Source of the DNA: Zingiber officinale
Taxonomy: Eukaryota; Streptophyta; Magnoliopsida; Zingiberales; Zingiberaceae
Assembly (NCBI RefSeq): GCF_018446385.1
Contig: NC_056000.1
Span: 49,322,722-49,386,721, forward strand
Direction: 5' to 3'
Length of the DNA: 64,000 nt
This document shows, in pieces, positions 24,564 through 36,615 of the stretch. The notes beneath the pieces are model-generated. The model ran no database searches, had not been told where the DNA came from, and worked only from the letters and a program-made list of their open reading frames with translations. Position 1 is the first letter of the stretch. Each line of letters starts with the position of its first letter. The position numbers and the translations under genes are program-made.

Positions 24564-24575
24564 TGGTATTAGAGC
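24564..24575 (+). other. Copia primer-binding site
   Basis: tggtattagagc directly follows the LTR end. It differs by one base from the usual initiator-Met tRNA primer site tggtatcagagc. Confidence 0.8.
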
Positions 24576-25005
24576 GAGGTTCTCTTCTTCTTAATTTTCT
24601 TCTTCCGAATCAGCAACCTGGTAATTTCGACAATAATAACTTTTCTTCTCTTTACATTAACAACTCTTTTTTATCGACAGTAACAGCTTCGACAACATTA
24701 ATGGTAGCAAGACAAAATTATTATTTGTCCATTTATTTTTTTTTCTTTCTATTTTTTTTTTCTTTCTCCTTGTCTATTTTTCTCTGCCGTTTCTGTTAGA
24801 AGAAAAACAAAAAAAAACGAGCAAAAACAAAGAAAGAAAAAGGTTAGAAAAAAGAAAAAAAAAACGTGTAAAAAAAAAAAAATAGAGATGGTGAAAAAAA
24901 ATCTTCTCTCGAGTCTTATTTTTCTTTCCTTTCACTGTCTTTTCTCCCGACGTTATTTTAACTATTAATTAGTCTTGTTATTCTTTATTACTATTCATCT
25001 TCTAT
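24576..25005 (+). other. Copia leader, A- and T-rich
   Basis: Untranslated leader of the Copia element, with long T-rich (24720-24780) and A-rich (24800-24900) tracts. No coding frame can be supported. Confidence 0.5.
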
Positions 25006-27331
25006 TGGTTGTTACTCAGAATATCGTAATGATTCCCCTATACAAAAATTTTATATAAACCCCGAACCATTCCTACCAACCTATTATGTTTTTTAGAAAT
25101 TAAATTTGGAATCACAAACGATGCTTAACATTATTAATCCAAATTCATCCATGTAACAAAATTGATTAAATATTTATTTCAGAAATCGACTTCTAGGTTA
25201 AACATAGTGAGACACTAGACATTCTTGGGTATGGGATCATCCACCACTTCCTAATCAAAGCTTTTCAACGAAATTCAATATTTAATTTCCTTATAGTAAC
25301 CCTAAGTTTAACCACTAAAAATAATCGAATCACAAGATCGAAAAAACAAAAGAAACACAAAATCGAATCATAAATTCGAAACATAGAATCGTTAGCCTCT
25401 TGTGTTTGATATTTCAAAATTCATACAAAGAAAGCTAGTATGATGCGGAATAAGCCAACTAGTTATACCTTTCTTTGTAGTTAGAGACCTCTTGATCTTC
25501 TGTCATATTCCTCTTCTTATCTCGGACGTCGTGTGGGCGACGATCTACCAAGATGAGAATCCACCCAAGCCCCTTTCTTCTCCTTGCAAGTTTCGGCCAC
25601 CAACTATTCTTCAAGGGAAACTTTCTTTCTTTTCTTCTTCTCCACAAGCAACCGACCACCAAGATGAAACAAGACCTCCAAGTGCCGCCGACCTCAACAA
25701 AAGGAGAAGAGAGAAAGAAGAGAGGAGAGGGTCGGACACCAAGGAATTAGAAGAGAGAAATAATAGGTGTGTAATTCAAGGGGCAACCCCTCCCTCTCAT
25801 TTATAATCCTTGGTCATGACAAATATGGAAAAGTTTTGAACATAATTAAAACTTCCTTATTTTCTTTGCCAATGACTAATAAAGAAAATTTAATTAAAAT
25901 TTACGCTTAATCCATCTTATGGCCAACCCCTACATGTCCTCCAAATAAGGAAAGTTTTAAACACAAAATTAAAACTTCCTTATTTGTTTCTAAATTTTTT
26001 TTTAAAATAAAAATTTCTCTTTTTAAATTCCCTTAATGGTTGGTTATAAAAGGAAACTTTTATAAATTAAAATATCACTTTTAAAACATGTGGATGATTA
26101 CAAAAAAGTAAAGTTTTTTCCAAAATTAAAACCTTCCTTTTCATCTACAAATAAGGAAAGATATCAAATCTTTCTTTTAATATTTTGTAGAAAATTATAA
26201 GAGGAAAGATTTAAAATTTAAACTCTCTTTTAAAATCATGACTTCCACATAAGGAAATATTTTAAAAATTAAAATCCCCTTTTAATTTATTATGGTTGGC
26301 CACCACTTGAACTCATCTAACCTTGATTTGGTCGACCCTAGCTTGGGCTCCAAACTTGGCTTGGTTGACCACCTTAAGGTGGGTAAGAAGTTGGGTTTGG
26401 GTGTATATAAGAATTTATAAATAAGAGGCTACGACAGGGACCGAGAGGAGGAATTGATTTTGGTTTCCCAATGAACTTGAGTTTCCCGTGTTCGTCCCGA
26501 ACACTCAACTTGAGTTCATCAATAATAACTCATACCACTAAAGAATTATTATTGAACTACCGCACCAATCTCATATTACTATATGACCTTTTTCTTATCA
26601 TGAGTGTGTTAATTTCCCTGTGTTTAAGATATCGAATGTCCACTAATTAAATGAGTTACTGACAGCTCACTTAATTAGTATCTAACTCCAAGAGTAGTAC
26701 CACTCAACCTTATTGTCATGTCGGACTAAGTCTACCTATAGGGTTTACATGACAATCCTTATGAGCTCCTCTTGGGGGCATCATTAACCTAGATTGCTAA
26801 GATACAGTTTCCTTCTATAATTAACAACACACACTATAAATAATATTATTTCCCAACTTATCGAGCCTATTGATTTATCGAAATAAATCTCACCCACTAA
26901 TAAATTAAAGAAATAAATACTAAATATATGTGTTTGTTATTATATCGGAATTAAGAGTACACACTTCCATAATAACAGAGGTCTTGTTCTTTTATCCAGT
27001 CAGTATAAAAAGAAACTACCTCAAATGGTTCTGCTCAATACACTCAAAGTGTACTAATGTAATTTTATAGTCAAGATAAACTAATATCAAATTACACTAC
27101 GACTATTCCAATGGTTTGTTCCTATTCATTTTAGTCGTGAGCTACTATTTATAATTTATAAAGAACTGATAACATGATCTTCTATGTGTGATACCACACA
27201 CCATGTTATCTATAATATAAATTAATTGAACAACTACACTTAGCATATAAATGTAGATATTTGACCAATGTGATTCTTTATTTTAAAATAAATATTTACA
27301 AAAAGCTAGGCTTTTAGTATACACTCTAACA
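25006..27331 (-). mobile_element. Antisense LTR-like insertion in the Copia leader
   Basis: On the minus strand it starts tgttagagtgtatactaaaa (at 27331), a common start of a plant LTR family. It runs about 2.3 kb to an end reading gagtaacaacca near 25006, so TG...CA. It contains long AT-rich tracts and no reverse transcriptase. The 5 bp flanks do not match, so the left border is approximate, or it has been rearranged. Confidence 0.55.
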
Positions 27332-30300
27332 TTTCCATCGTAACAAGTGCTTCTATTCACCATCGATTGTTGCCTAAGCCAACACAAAAAATCTCTCTGC
27401 TTTCTTATCGCCGTCGATAAAAAATTACTCTGCCGCCCATAACAAGTGGTTGTCACCATCCACCAAGCTTCTAATTTGTCGCTTCCATTGGACAGCAAGG
27501 TTCCTGTGTCAAGTATTATTTCTGGCCACCGAAAATTCTTCCAGTAAAGTCTATTACTATCAAGGGATGAGTTATTTATTTTCGATGTCAGATACTCAAC
27601 AACATCAAGGTGCCCAAAAGCAAAGTTTAGACCGATGCCAAATTTATCATATCATTGGTCATACTGTTATTCATTGTTCTAGAAGATTTGATTGGTCATA
27701 TAGTCGGAGAAGATGCCAAATTTGTCTCAGAATTGGACATATTGGTATTCAATGTCCTAAAAGATTTGACTCAAATTTTGCTGGTGGTACTGCAGCATTG
27801 GGACAACTAAATGTTTCACAATGAGAGCACGCATCTTCAAATCGACCACCACCTTCTTGGCATTCTACAACCCAGTCATCTCATTCTGGAGCATTCTCAC
27901 ATTCTATCTCTCCTAATATAGTTTCATCGACTCTTGAGAACCCAAGATGGGATCCGAATTATGGAGCAACTCATCATGTTACACAGAAATATAATATTAT
28001 CATAGAAGCTTCGCCTTATGATGGACCCGATATGGTACAGATAGGTAATGGCTCAGGTTTGCAAATTACTCACATTGAGAACACATCTTTTCACTCATGC
28101 AATTGTACTTTTTGCATGCGCAACACTCTTCATGTTCCTTCTATTATTAAAAATTTGTTTTCCGTCCGTCAGTTTGCTCTTGATAATAATGTGTTTTTTG
28201 AATTTCATCCTCATCATTGTCTTGTGAAGGATCCCATAACAGGAAATATTTTACTTCGAGGAAATATTAAAGATGGTCTTTATCATTTTCAGCCCACCTA
28301 TACTAATGTGTTTGTTGGAGAACGCACTGATAAATTCTCTTGGTACGCACGTATTGGTCATCCGTCTCTCTGTGTTGTTCAGAATATCATTAACCAGTGT
28401 GGTTTACCAATTTCTTTAGTCTCCTCTTCTCATTTGTGTGAAGCTTGCATGAAAGTAAAATCTCATAAATTACCTTTTGTATCTTCTTCTCGCACTTCTA
28501 GTTTTCCTTTAGAAATTATTCACTCTGATGTGTGGGTCCTGCTCCTATTCTATCTAATCAAGATTTTCTTTATTATGTTATTTTTATTGACAATTTCAGC
28601 CAGTTTACTTGAATTTTTCCTATGAAAAGAAAGTCTGATCTCTTTGATATTTTTTGTCGCTTTCAAAAATAGGTTGAGCGCTATTTTGATCGTAAAATCT
28701 TCTCCCTTCATTCTGATTGGGGTGGAAAGTATCAAACGCTTCATCGCCATCTTACTTCCTCTGGCATCATTCATCAAGTCTCTTGTCCCCACACTCCTGA
28801 ACAAAATAGATCCGCCGAGAGAAAACATCATCATGTGGTTGAAACTGCCTTTGCTCTTCTTAGTCATGTCATGATTCCTCTTAAATTTTGGGATGATGTC
28901 GTCCAAACCGCAGTCTACCTTATCAATCGTTTACCCACTCCATTACTTCAAAATAAGTGTCCCTTGGAAAGACTTTATAATTGTCTTCTATATTACTCCT
29001 TATTTTGTATCTTTGGTTGCACATGTTATCCTTAGCTACGACCTTACTCTAAGCACAAGTTAAACCCTCGCTATTTACAATGTATTTTCCTTGGTTATAG
29101 TAATTTGCATCATGAGTACCGTTGCCTCTATATTTCGATCGGTCGGATATATATTTCTCGACATGTTACTTTTGATGAATCTCTATCTCCGTTCGCAGTT
29201 GCTACCTCAGATCCTCCTTCAAATAATCAAGGCAACTATCTAATATCACCAAACAATATACTAGAAGCCCCACATATTGATTTATCAGGACATATTGAAA
29301 GTACAAGGGGGGATGGTATCTTAGGTCCTACTCCATCTCCACAAGTTCCTGTAGACTCGACGTCTAGTTGTGATCCACTCTCTAGTTTTGATTTTTATCC
29401 GTCTGACTACTCATCTCCGAGTAGCTCTGATGATGATATTCCTCGATGGATGCTCCCTTTAAATGATATTTATGCACGATGTCAACCAGTTTCCACTCGT
29501 TATCCTCTTCCATGTGCTTTTATTGCTTTTTCAAATTTTGTTGAACCTTCTAGTTTTACACAGACAGTCAAAGATCCAAATTGGAGTGCTGCAATAGCTA
29601 CAGAATTTGTTGCTCTTCTTCGTAATGCAACCTGAAGTTTAGTTCCTTGTACCCCATCTATGAATATTGTGAGCTCTAAATGAGTTTACCGAATTAAGTA
29701 TCGTGCAAATGGTTCTATTGAACGTTACAAAGCTCGCCTTATTGCTAAAGGCTTTAATCAACAGTCAGGTATTGACTTCAATAATACTTTTAGTCCAATC
29801 GTCAAAATTACAACTATCAGATTGTTGTTATCTATAGCTGTAAGCTCCAATTGGTCAATACACCAATTAGATGTTTCCAATGCTTTCCTTCATTGGCACC
29901 TTGAATAAACTGTTTATATGGAGCAACCTCTTAGATTCATCCATCCGCAACTTTCAACACATGTGTGTCAACTTCAGAAGTCTATATATGGTCTTCGACA
30001 AGCACCTCGTGCATGATTTCATTATCTATATACCTGGCTTCATGCCCAGGGATTTTCTGGCTCAAAAACAGACTCTTCCCTATTTTATAAATGTAATGAG
30101 GAATTTTCAATATTTGTTCTGATTTATGTGGATGATATATTAATAATTGGTAGTGATCAAAATGGTATTACTACTTTACTACATCTTCTCCGTCAAGAGT
30201 TTTCTATTCGGGATCTTGGCAATGCTCATTTTTTCCTTAGTATAGAGTTTCTCTCACATTTTAAAGGTTATCTTTTCTCTCAGAGCAAATACATTACTGG

Positions 30301-30335
30301 GCTCCTACAACGAGCTAAAATGGATAGTACATATC

Positions 30336-32678
30336 TGTAACGCCCGAAAATTCTCAAACTTGCATTAGAATTATTCTATGATTTTTCTGAAATTTTTAGA
30401 TATTTTTTCGGAATTTTTCGAGTAGCGAACGTAGCAAAAACAAATAAAAAACGGAAACGGCCTAAGCGGGAATTGAATCCGAGACATATGGTTTACGGAT
30501 AATTCTAGTAACCAGTTGAACCCAGCAGGGCCGTGCTGAAAGGAAAGGGAAACATTTATATTTAAGTTTAAGTTGGGCCGAAATACCCACTTAATATAAA
30601 TAGGAAGTTAAGTGGGGTTTGGTTTATTTGGGTTTGGTTCGGCAACTTCTCCACCGAAACCTCACGCCTCTCTTCCTCTCGGTTCCTCTCTTCTCTCGAC
30701 GCCCCCAAGCACAAGCAAAAGGAACCTAGGGTTCCTTCCCTAAGGGTCACAAGAGCACCTTCTGGCGAGATCTTCGATACAAGGACGTTCCCCTCCGCGA
30801 GAGGAACGCGTAGACGCGAGCAGCTCGTCGAGAAGGTCTTCGTCTCCGAAAACCTAGCGCTTAGATTTGTAAGAATCTTTGCACAAGAGGTAAGAAACCC
30901 CTCACCTGCAGTATAATAGCTACCGTGTGATTTTTCTGTGCATTAGTTTAGTTATATGCGTATGTTTTCGACACATAGGGTGTATTTAACCCTCCTCGCA
31001 GGTTTAGGGATTTAGTGAGTACCTTTAGATGGGCCGGACACATCTTTTCTCCTTCAGTTGGAGGTTTAGATGTTGTCGGGTGCCTAAAGGTAGTCTCCCT
31101 AATAGAGAGGGGAGTTAAAGCGCACTAAGTGTTCGATTAAATAACCAACTTAGAAAAAGAATGCAACTTAGGCATTTTTATTAGCACAGTTGAATGCATT
31201 AGAAGCATCTAAACTAGTAAATCAGTTTATTCTAGCTTATATGGGACTACGGTCCAATGGGTGGGCTCCCACAGTCGCCTCTAGGTTCAGACAACCTAGC
31301 TCTAGGTTCAGATAACCTAGAAAGAGCAATTTAGAACAGTTTAGCTATACTCAGTATTTTTACTTTTCAGTTGGCACTGTACTGGATTAGATATCCATTG
31401 GGCTGGGCTCCCATAGTCGGTCCCTAGGTTTAGATAACCTAGTAGCTCTACTAAATTCGGGACTTGCAACCCCGGGTCTAGTTAGAGATGCGCGCATAGC
31501 ACGTACAGTTGTCGGGCCCCTCAGCAGCATGTTTAGTATTTTCACTTATTATATGTATACGGTTTTCAACTTTTCACAAATTAGTTCGTGAACTCAGTAC
31601 AGCTCTAGCAGTAGCTCAGTATTAGCGTAGCTCAGTTCTTAGTATCAGCTTAGTTTTTCCCTGTGAATATGCTTGATGACTTTATGTTCAGCTTTAGATA
31701 TGTCATGATTGTATGCTTATATGTCATGCCATGCTTAGTTTATTCAGTACATCCAGCATATGTTTTAAACAGCATGATTTAAAATCATTTTGCATCGTTG
31801 CATGATTTGTGAGGTAGATGGTTTCTTACTAAGCTTTTTAGCTTATAGATACTACTTTTCTTATACTGCAGATAAAGGTAAAGGAAAAGTGGATCAGTAG
31901 CGGAGGCTGGAGGGTAATGCTATCAAGATGTGTGTGGGCAGGAGTTGGAATAAGGATCTTCGGGATCTAAACAGTTTTACTTCAGTATTAGCACTTTGCG
32001 TTTTTAGTTTCATTATTCAGTTTTGGTTGTTAAGTGTTATGAAATAGTAAACCATGTACTATGTAGTATGCCAGGTTTAGTTTGTTAGTAATTATGTTAG
32101 AATGCTGGTTAATAGTTGTTAGAATGTATTTCCATTGATTTTAGAATTGTTGTGTGAGGTTTTGGCACGCCAAAGTGCTGAAATCAGAGTTCCCGGGCGA
32201 AATCAGAACTCTGATCGGTCTCCAGACCGATCAGGGCCTGGGCAGTGCCACTGGATCGGTCAGCCGACCTATGCTACTGTATCCTCCTGGATCGGTCAGC
32301 CGACCGATCCAGCACGATACAGTAGCGAGTTCCAGGTGTTTCGGGTGCCTGGATCGGTCAGCCGACCGATCCAGCCACACCTGGATCGGTCTGCCGACCG
32401 ATCCAGTTGGGAACAGAACGACCGCACCTCCGATCGGTCTGTGGATCGATCGACATGTCTGGGAGGTTTAGTTCCTAGTCCCTAGCTCAGTTGGGATGTT
32501 CAGTTTCCCCTCCTTAGCATGTGTACACCAGCAAAGAAGGTCTTTAGACCTTTCTGATCAGTTGTAACCGTCCTTAGTAGAGTAAAATTTTAATTAGCCC
32601 AGCTTTCCGCACAGTATAGTTTAGCATAAACTGTAGCGACCGGCCTTACAGCCAGTACCTAGAAGGTGGGTCGTTAGA
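30336..32678 (+). mobile_element. Solo LTR inside the Copia polyprotein
   Basis: Starts tgtaacgcccgaaaa and ends gggtcgttaga, flanked by a perfect 5 bp duplication atatc (30331-30335 and 32679-32683). Removing the insert plus one copy restores the Copia reading frame across the junction, which confirms the borders. The ends resemble Ty3/Gypsy LTRs that start TGTAAC and end TTACA; here the last triplet is aga. No internal region or partner LTR exists. It also contains ctaggttcagataacctag-type palindromes at 31271-31321 and 31425-31442. Confidence 0.85.
32211..32454 (+). repeat. Cluster of GATCGGTC hairpins in the solo LTR
   Basis: Perfect inverted repeats at 32211-32234 (11 bp arms, loop cc), 32287-32312, 32349-32374 and 32381-32406 (11 bp arms ctggatcggtc/gaccgatccag, loops agcc, agcc, tgcc). 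Decayed copies lie at 32251-32276 and 32431-32452. Spacing is irregular. Confidence 0.9.
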
Positions 32679-33432
32679 ATATCCTATCTCCACACCAATC
32701 ATTAAGGGTGGTTTCACTGCACCTTCATCCTCTTCTTTGATGTCTTACTCCCAGATCTATTGTAGTATTGTTGGTGTCCTACAATATGTCACAATTACAC
32801 GACCTGATATTGCTTTCGCTGTGAATCGTGCCTGTCAATTTATACATGCTCCTACTGAACATCATTGGGAAGGTGTTAAGCGAATTCTTCGATATCTCAA
32901 AGGTACTATTCTACATGGTCTTCTTTTATATCGTCAGTATTCACGATAGTTGATTGCCTACAGTGATGCAGATTGAGTTGGATATCTCGAAGATAGATAT
33001 TCTACTAGTGGATATGCTATATTTATTGGGCGAAATCTTGTTTCCTGGCTTTCAAAGAAGCAACCTACAATCTTTCGCTCGAGTACTGAAGTTGAATATA
33101 AAGCTATCGCTAATGCAACGTCAGAAATTATTTGGCTACAATCTCTTCTTTCAGAGTTACACTTTTTCCCAACTGTTACGCCTAAAATATGGTGTGATAA
33201 TATTGGAGCAACTTATCTTGCGGTAAATCCTATTTTTTATGCTCGTACCAAGCATGTAGAGATTTCATTTTATTCGCGAGCGTGTGGCGACTCGGCAACT
33301 TTCGGTTTCTTATATCTCTACGGAAGATCAAATTGTTGATATATTTACTAAGCTATTATCTAGACAACGTTTCACCAAGTTAGCACTCAAACTCAACGTT
33401 CAGACACTCCCGTTGAGTTTGTCTAGGGGTAA

Positions 33433-33691
33433 TGATAATAATGGAAATAATCTCTAATTGATTTCAATTAATTGAAATTTATTATATTTAGCACACAATC
33501 AAGATCGACATGAATTAAATAGGAAAAATAATGTTTCCAAGTCTATTATATTACTATGTTTATAATTATTATAATTGTATGCCTTATTTAATCTTTTTGG
33601 ACAATTTGTATAAATAAACATATTGACTTAAGTAATAAGATTTATCAAAAATCTTTATATTATTTCTTTCCTCTACCTATTGATTTCAACA
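33433..33691 (+). repeat. Copia 3' LTR
   Basis: Starts tgataataatgg just after a purine-rich aggggtaa and ends tgatttcaaca. It pairs with the left LTR at 24341-24563. Confidence 0.75.
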
Positions 33692-34036
33692 ATCTCGACC
33701 CGCTCCAGCGCTTAGGGGTGTCGCGGTTGCCCATTACAGTCGTGGCCTTCACGCCGCAGTCGCTGCCCCTCCGCATTATGGCTGGTTGTCGCCATCTTTG
33801 AGAATTCGATGCTTATCCGGTGTAGATTCCTTATCGTTGTATGCCTCCGACTTGTGTGCCACTATTGTGTTTCTGGCATTTGAGTCGAGATTATGTTCCA
33901 GTCTTCATGTCGTCTCCGCCTGCGTACCGCTAAGTACCTCTCGACCGGTTACATATATATTCGTTGGATCTACCTCGAGCATCGGGGTATCAGTGACCGG
34001 GGCAACTCTATCGCTGGTTGCAGGTAGTGTTGACCA
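33692..34036. other. GC-rich block between the Copia and CACTA elements
   Basis: A compositionally distinct GC-rich segment, similar in character to 23636-24340. It is the left flank of the CACTA insertion and continues at 41404 once the element and one aag are removed. A 94-residue frame (33786-34070) runs into the CACTA end and has no domain. Confidence 0.4.
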
Positions 34037-34069
34037 AAGCACTACAAAAAATACCATTATTACCGACTG

Positions 34070-34495
34070 AATTTTCTGTCGGTATTCCGTCGGTATATGA
34101 CATTACCGACGGAATTTATGATATCGGAAGTATCTATTCAGTCGGTATATTACCGACTGACTTTCTTACCCGTCGGTAAAAAGTCAAACGGCGCTAAACG
34201 AAACTTACCGACGGAATCTTTTATTCCGTCGGGGATTACCGACGGAATTATAGTTTCCGTCGGCAAACTCCCGACGGAATTACGGATTCCGTCGGCAAAC
34301 ACCGACGGAATAAAAGATTCCGTCGGTATACCCCGACGGAATACTTGTTTCCGTCGGTGTTCTCCGACGGAATCCGTAATTCCGTCGGGGTTTACCGACG
34401 GAAACTATAATTCCGTCGGTAATATATCGAAAAAACCACTGTACTTTTCGATAATATACCGACGGAATTTTAGTTTCCGTCGGTAAAAACCTGGA
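34070..34495. repeat. CACTA subterminal repeat array, left
   Basis: More than ten copies of ccgacggaa or its complement ttccgtcgg, often as head-to-head pairs, fill this interval. In En/Spm such motifs are TNPA-type binding sites. Confidence 0.9.
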
Positions 34496-34509
34496 AAAAT
34501 TTTGAAATC

Positions 34510-35125
34510 CTGCCCCTGTTTTGCTAGTTTCCCATATACAAATTTAATACAAATACAAACCATCACAGGCGATGGTATCACAAACACAATCCACACAATA
34601 TATTCACAACATACAACAACAAGATCACAATATAAATCAATCCACAATCTCCAAAATACAACACACAACAAATATATAAACATAACTGAACGACAAATAG
34701 AAAATCTCCAAACTATAATAAAATCTAAGTATCAAGTTCTCACAATCAAAAATATCTAAAAATATACAAGTGAACAACAAATACAAAATATCCAAAATAC
34801 ATACCATGATACATCACTTATACATATATCCGAATATAATCCTGTAAAAGTCAAATACAATAGATTATGATTAGAATAAATCGATGCAAATATAATATAA
34901 CTCAAACATTGTTATATATAACTAATTTTACTTGTAAAAAAAAATACCTGGATTATATTTTGGATAACCAATATTAGTGGTGATGGTGAATGTATCAGTA
35001 TGAACTCCTGAAAAATGTAAAACACTTTAAGATAAACCTCTAATAATATCTCAATACAATAAATATATTTGACTTAATGAATTTCTAAAAAAATCAAGTT
35101 ATAGTTAAACATACCTCAACAAAAT
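34510..35125. other. CACTA interior, AT-rich spacer
   Basis: A- and C-rich then AT-rich non-coding sequence between the left subterminal array and the TNPA-like gene. It is probably that gene's 3' UTR. Confidence 0.5.
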
Positions 35126-36466
35126 CTAATCATCAGCAGGGTCTGGGTCTGATGGGTCTGGGGTCTCCTCTGACTGGGGCTGCTGTGATGGGTCCCATCG
35201 TGCAATGATTGCTTGCATCTGGGCCAATGCCTGCTCCTGTGCAGCCCACTTCTTCTCCCACTTCTGATCCATGGTAGTCATCTGAGTCTTCAAGTCTTGG
35301 TTTTCTTTTCTTAATGACTCCACCTCAGAAGAAGAAGAAGAGGAACTCGCACGGCCCCTAGGAGTCCTCAAGCGATCAAATACCACCTTGGCCTGGGAAC
35401 CAAGGCCGTAGAGGGAGGAGTTCTTTGTCCTTCCACCCACAACATCATAATAAATTTCATTTATTTCCTGGGTGGATAGATCCTGTGACTCCCCTCCCTC
35501 TACTGGTGGCTGAGATGCCTGAGCAACCCTGCTTGTCATTTCATCCTGTGTAGAAAAAATATACAATTTATATATTATACACAATTATTAAAGCTAATTA
35601 ATCATTATTAAAGATTAAATATAAATTGCAAGTTAATAATTCAAACCCCAATGTTCTTTGATCGATCATCAATATATGTGTCATCCTTTCTCTGGTGAGT
35701 TTTGAGAAAGATCTCCAAGCAAGTGGGTTGTCTTTCTAAAGAACGCTCCTGCATGTACAAATAAATTTGACTAAAATTATACAAGTTCATTAATAAATAA
35801 AAATTTAATTTATATAACTTTAAATTAAAATTACCAGATCCATAGCGTGCTCAACAATGGATCGAGATCCTGATGTATGCCGAGCATATCCGGTACTCGG
35901 GCCACCTGGCTCTGTATTCCTATTCGCTCGAGCTTTTAGAGCCTTTGTTTGCCATCTTTCTGCAGACCAAGTGGCCGTCCATGCACTCCAAATCTCGTCG
36001 GATACATAAGCAGGTCGTGTGCCATCCTTTCTCACATAGTATAATAGGTCTTTGTACAACTTGGCACAATAAATATTCCAAGTTTTTGTTAATTCTACCT
36101 CGTGCCCCTCCTCCCATGTATATTTTTTCTGCAATTTAAAAATAAAATTTTAGAATATTAAAGGATAAATATAATGTACACATTCAATTTACTTACCACA
36201 AATTCTTAATAAGAGAAATCCTTAGTTCCAGCATCTACATGTCTCCATGTAGTCCCAGATATGCAGACTCTTTCCTTAAATTTCCGTGTGATATATGTGG
36301 ATACTCGATGGCCGTCGGGAGTAAACCTACATATAAGCAGTATTAAGACATAAGATATATGTTATAAATAAAGAACTTGAATTACTAATAATAAAAAAAA
36401 TACTTACGACTCTCCAACAACCCTAAGTACGGTGGATCCACGGAGTGGTGCTGGAAGATCTGCCAT
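35126..36466 (-). pseudogene. CACTA TNPA-like (Transposase_24-type) gene with one nonsense codon
   Basis: Five exons: 36466-36408, 36326-36197, 36128-35835, 35748-35647 and 35545-35126, with matching phases (335 codons including the stop). Recognisable segments are the KYTWEEGHEVELTKTW block, YVSDEIWSAW, ERSLERQPTCLEIFLKTH (typical of the second ORF of plant CACTA elements), a serine-rich stretch and a C-terminal coiled-coil-like region. Codon 60 is TAA at 36206-36208 (between TKDFSY and EFVKKY), possibly a C-to-T change. The product would bind subterminal repeats. Confidence 0.8.
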
Positions 36467-36615
36467 GATACCTTATATCTACAAAAACATATTACAGCAC
36501 ATCATAATAAGTCTTTAATAACATGATACATAAGCAACAAAACATGATTAAAGCATAACTTACTAGATGAATAATAATGCTAAAATTTAATCAATCCTAG
36601 ACTCTGGAAGCATTT

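Larger units (their letters stand above)
27571..33420 (+). pseudogene. Copia gag-pol, interrupted and frameshifted
   Basis: Fragments in order: a zinc knuckle CQICLRIGHIGIQC (27710-27755, CX2CX4HX4C) with an upstream degenerate partner; a gag-pre-integrase segment ending C..C..K.H.LPF (28340-28480); integrase pieces (28520-29130); reverse transcriptase with YVDD at 30125-30136 (YVDDILIIGS); after the solo LTR, the SIVGVLQY and [11 protein letters not shown] segment (32760-32830); and RNase H traces to about 33380. Many stops and frameshifts show it is dead. The solo LTR cuts the frame between MDST and the ISTP segment. Confidence 0.85.
24341..33691 (+). mobile_element. Decayed Ty1/Copia retrotransposon with later insertions
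   Basis: Bounded by related LTRs (24341-24563 and 33433-33691). The left LTR is followed by a tRNA-Met-type primer-binding site. gag, integrase, reverse transcriptase and RNase H fragments follow in Copia order. The 9.35 kb length is inflated by an antisense LTR-like block at 25006-27331 and a solo LTR at 30336-32678. The left LTR lacks about 45 bp at its 5' side and no flanking target duplication was found. Confidence 0.8.
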
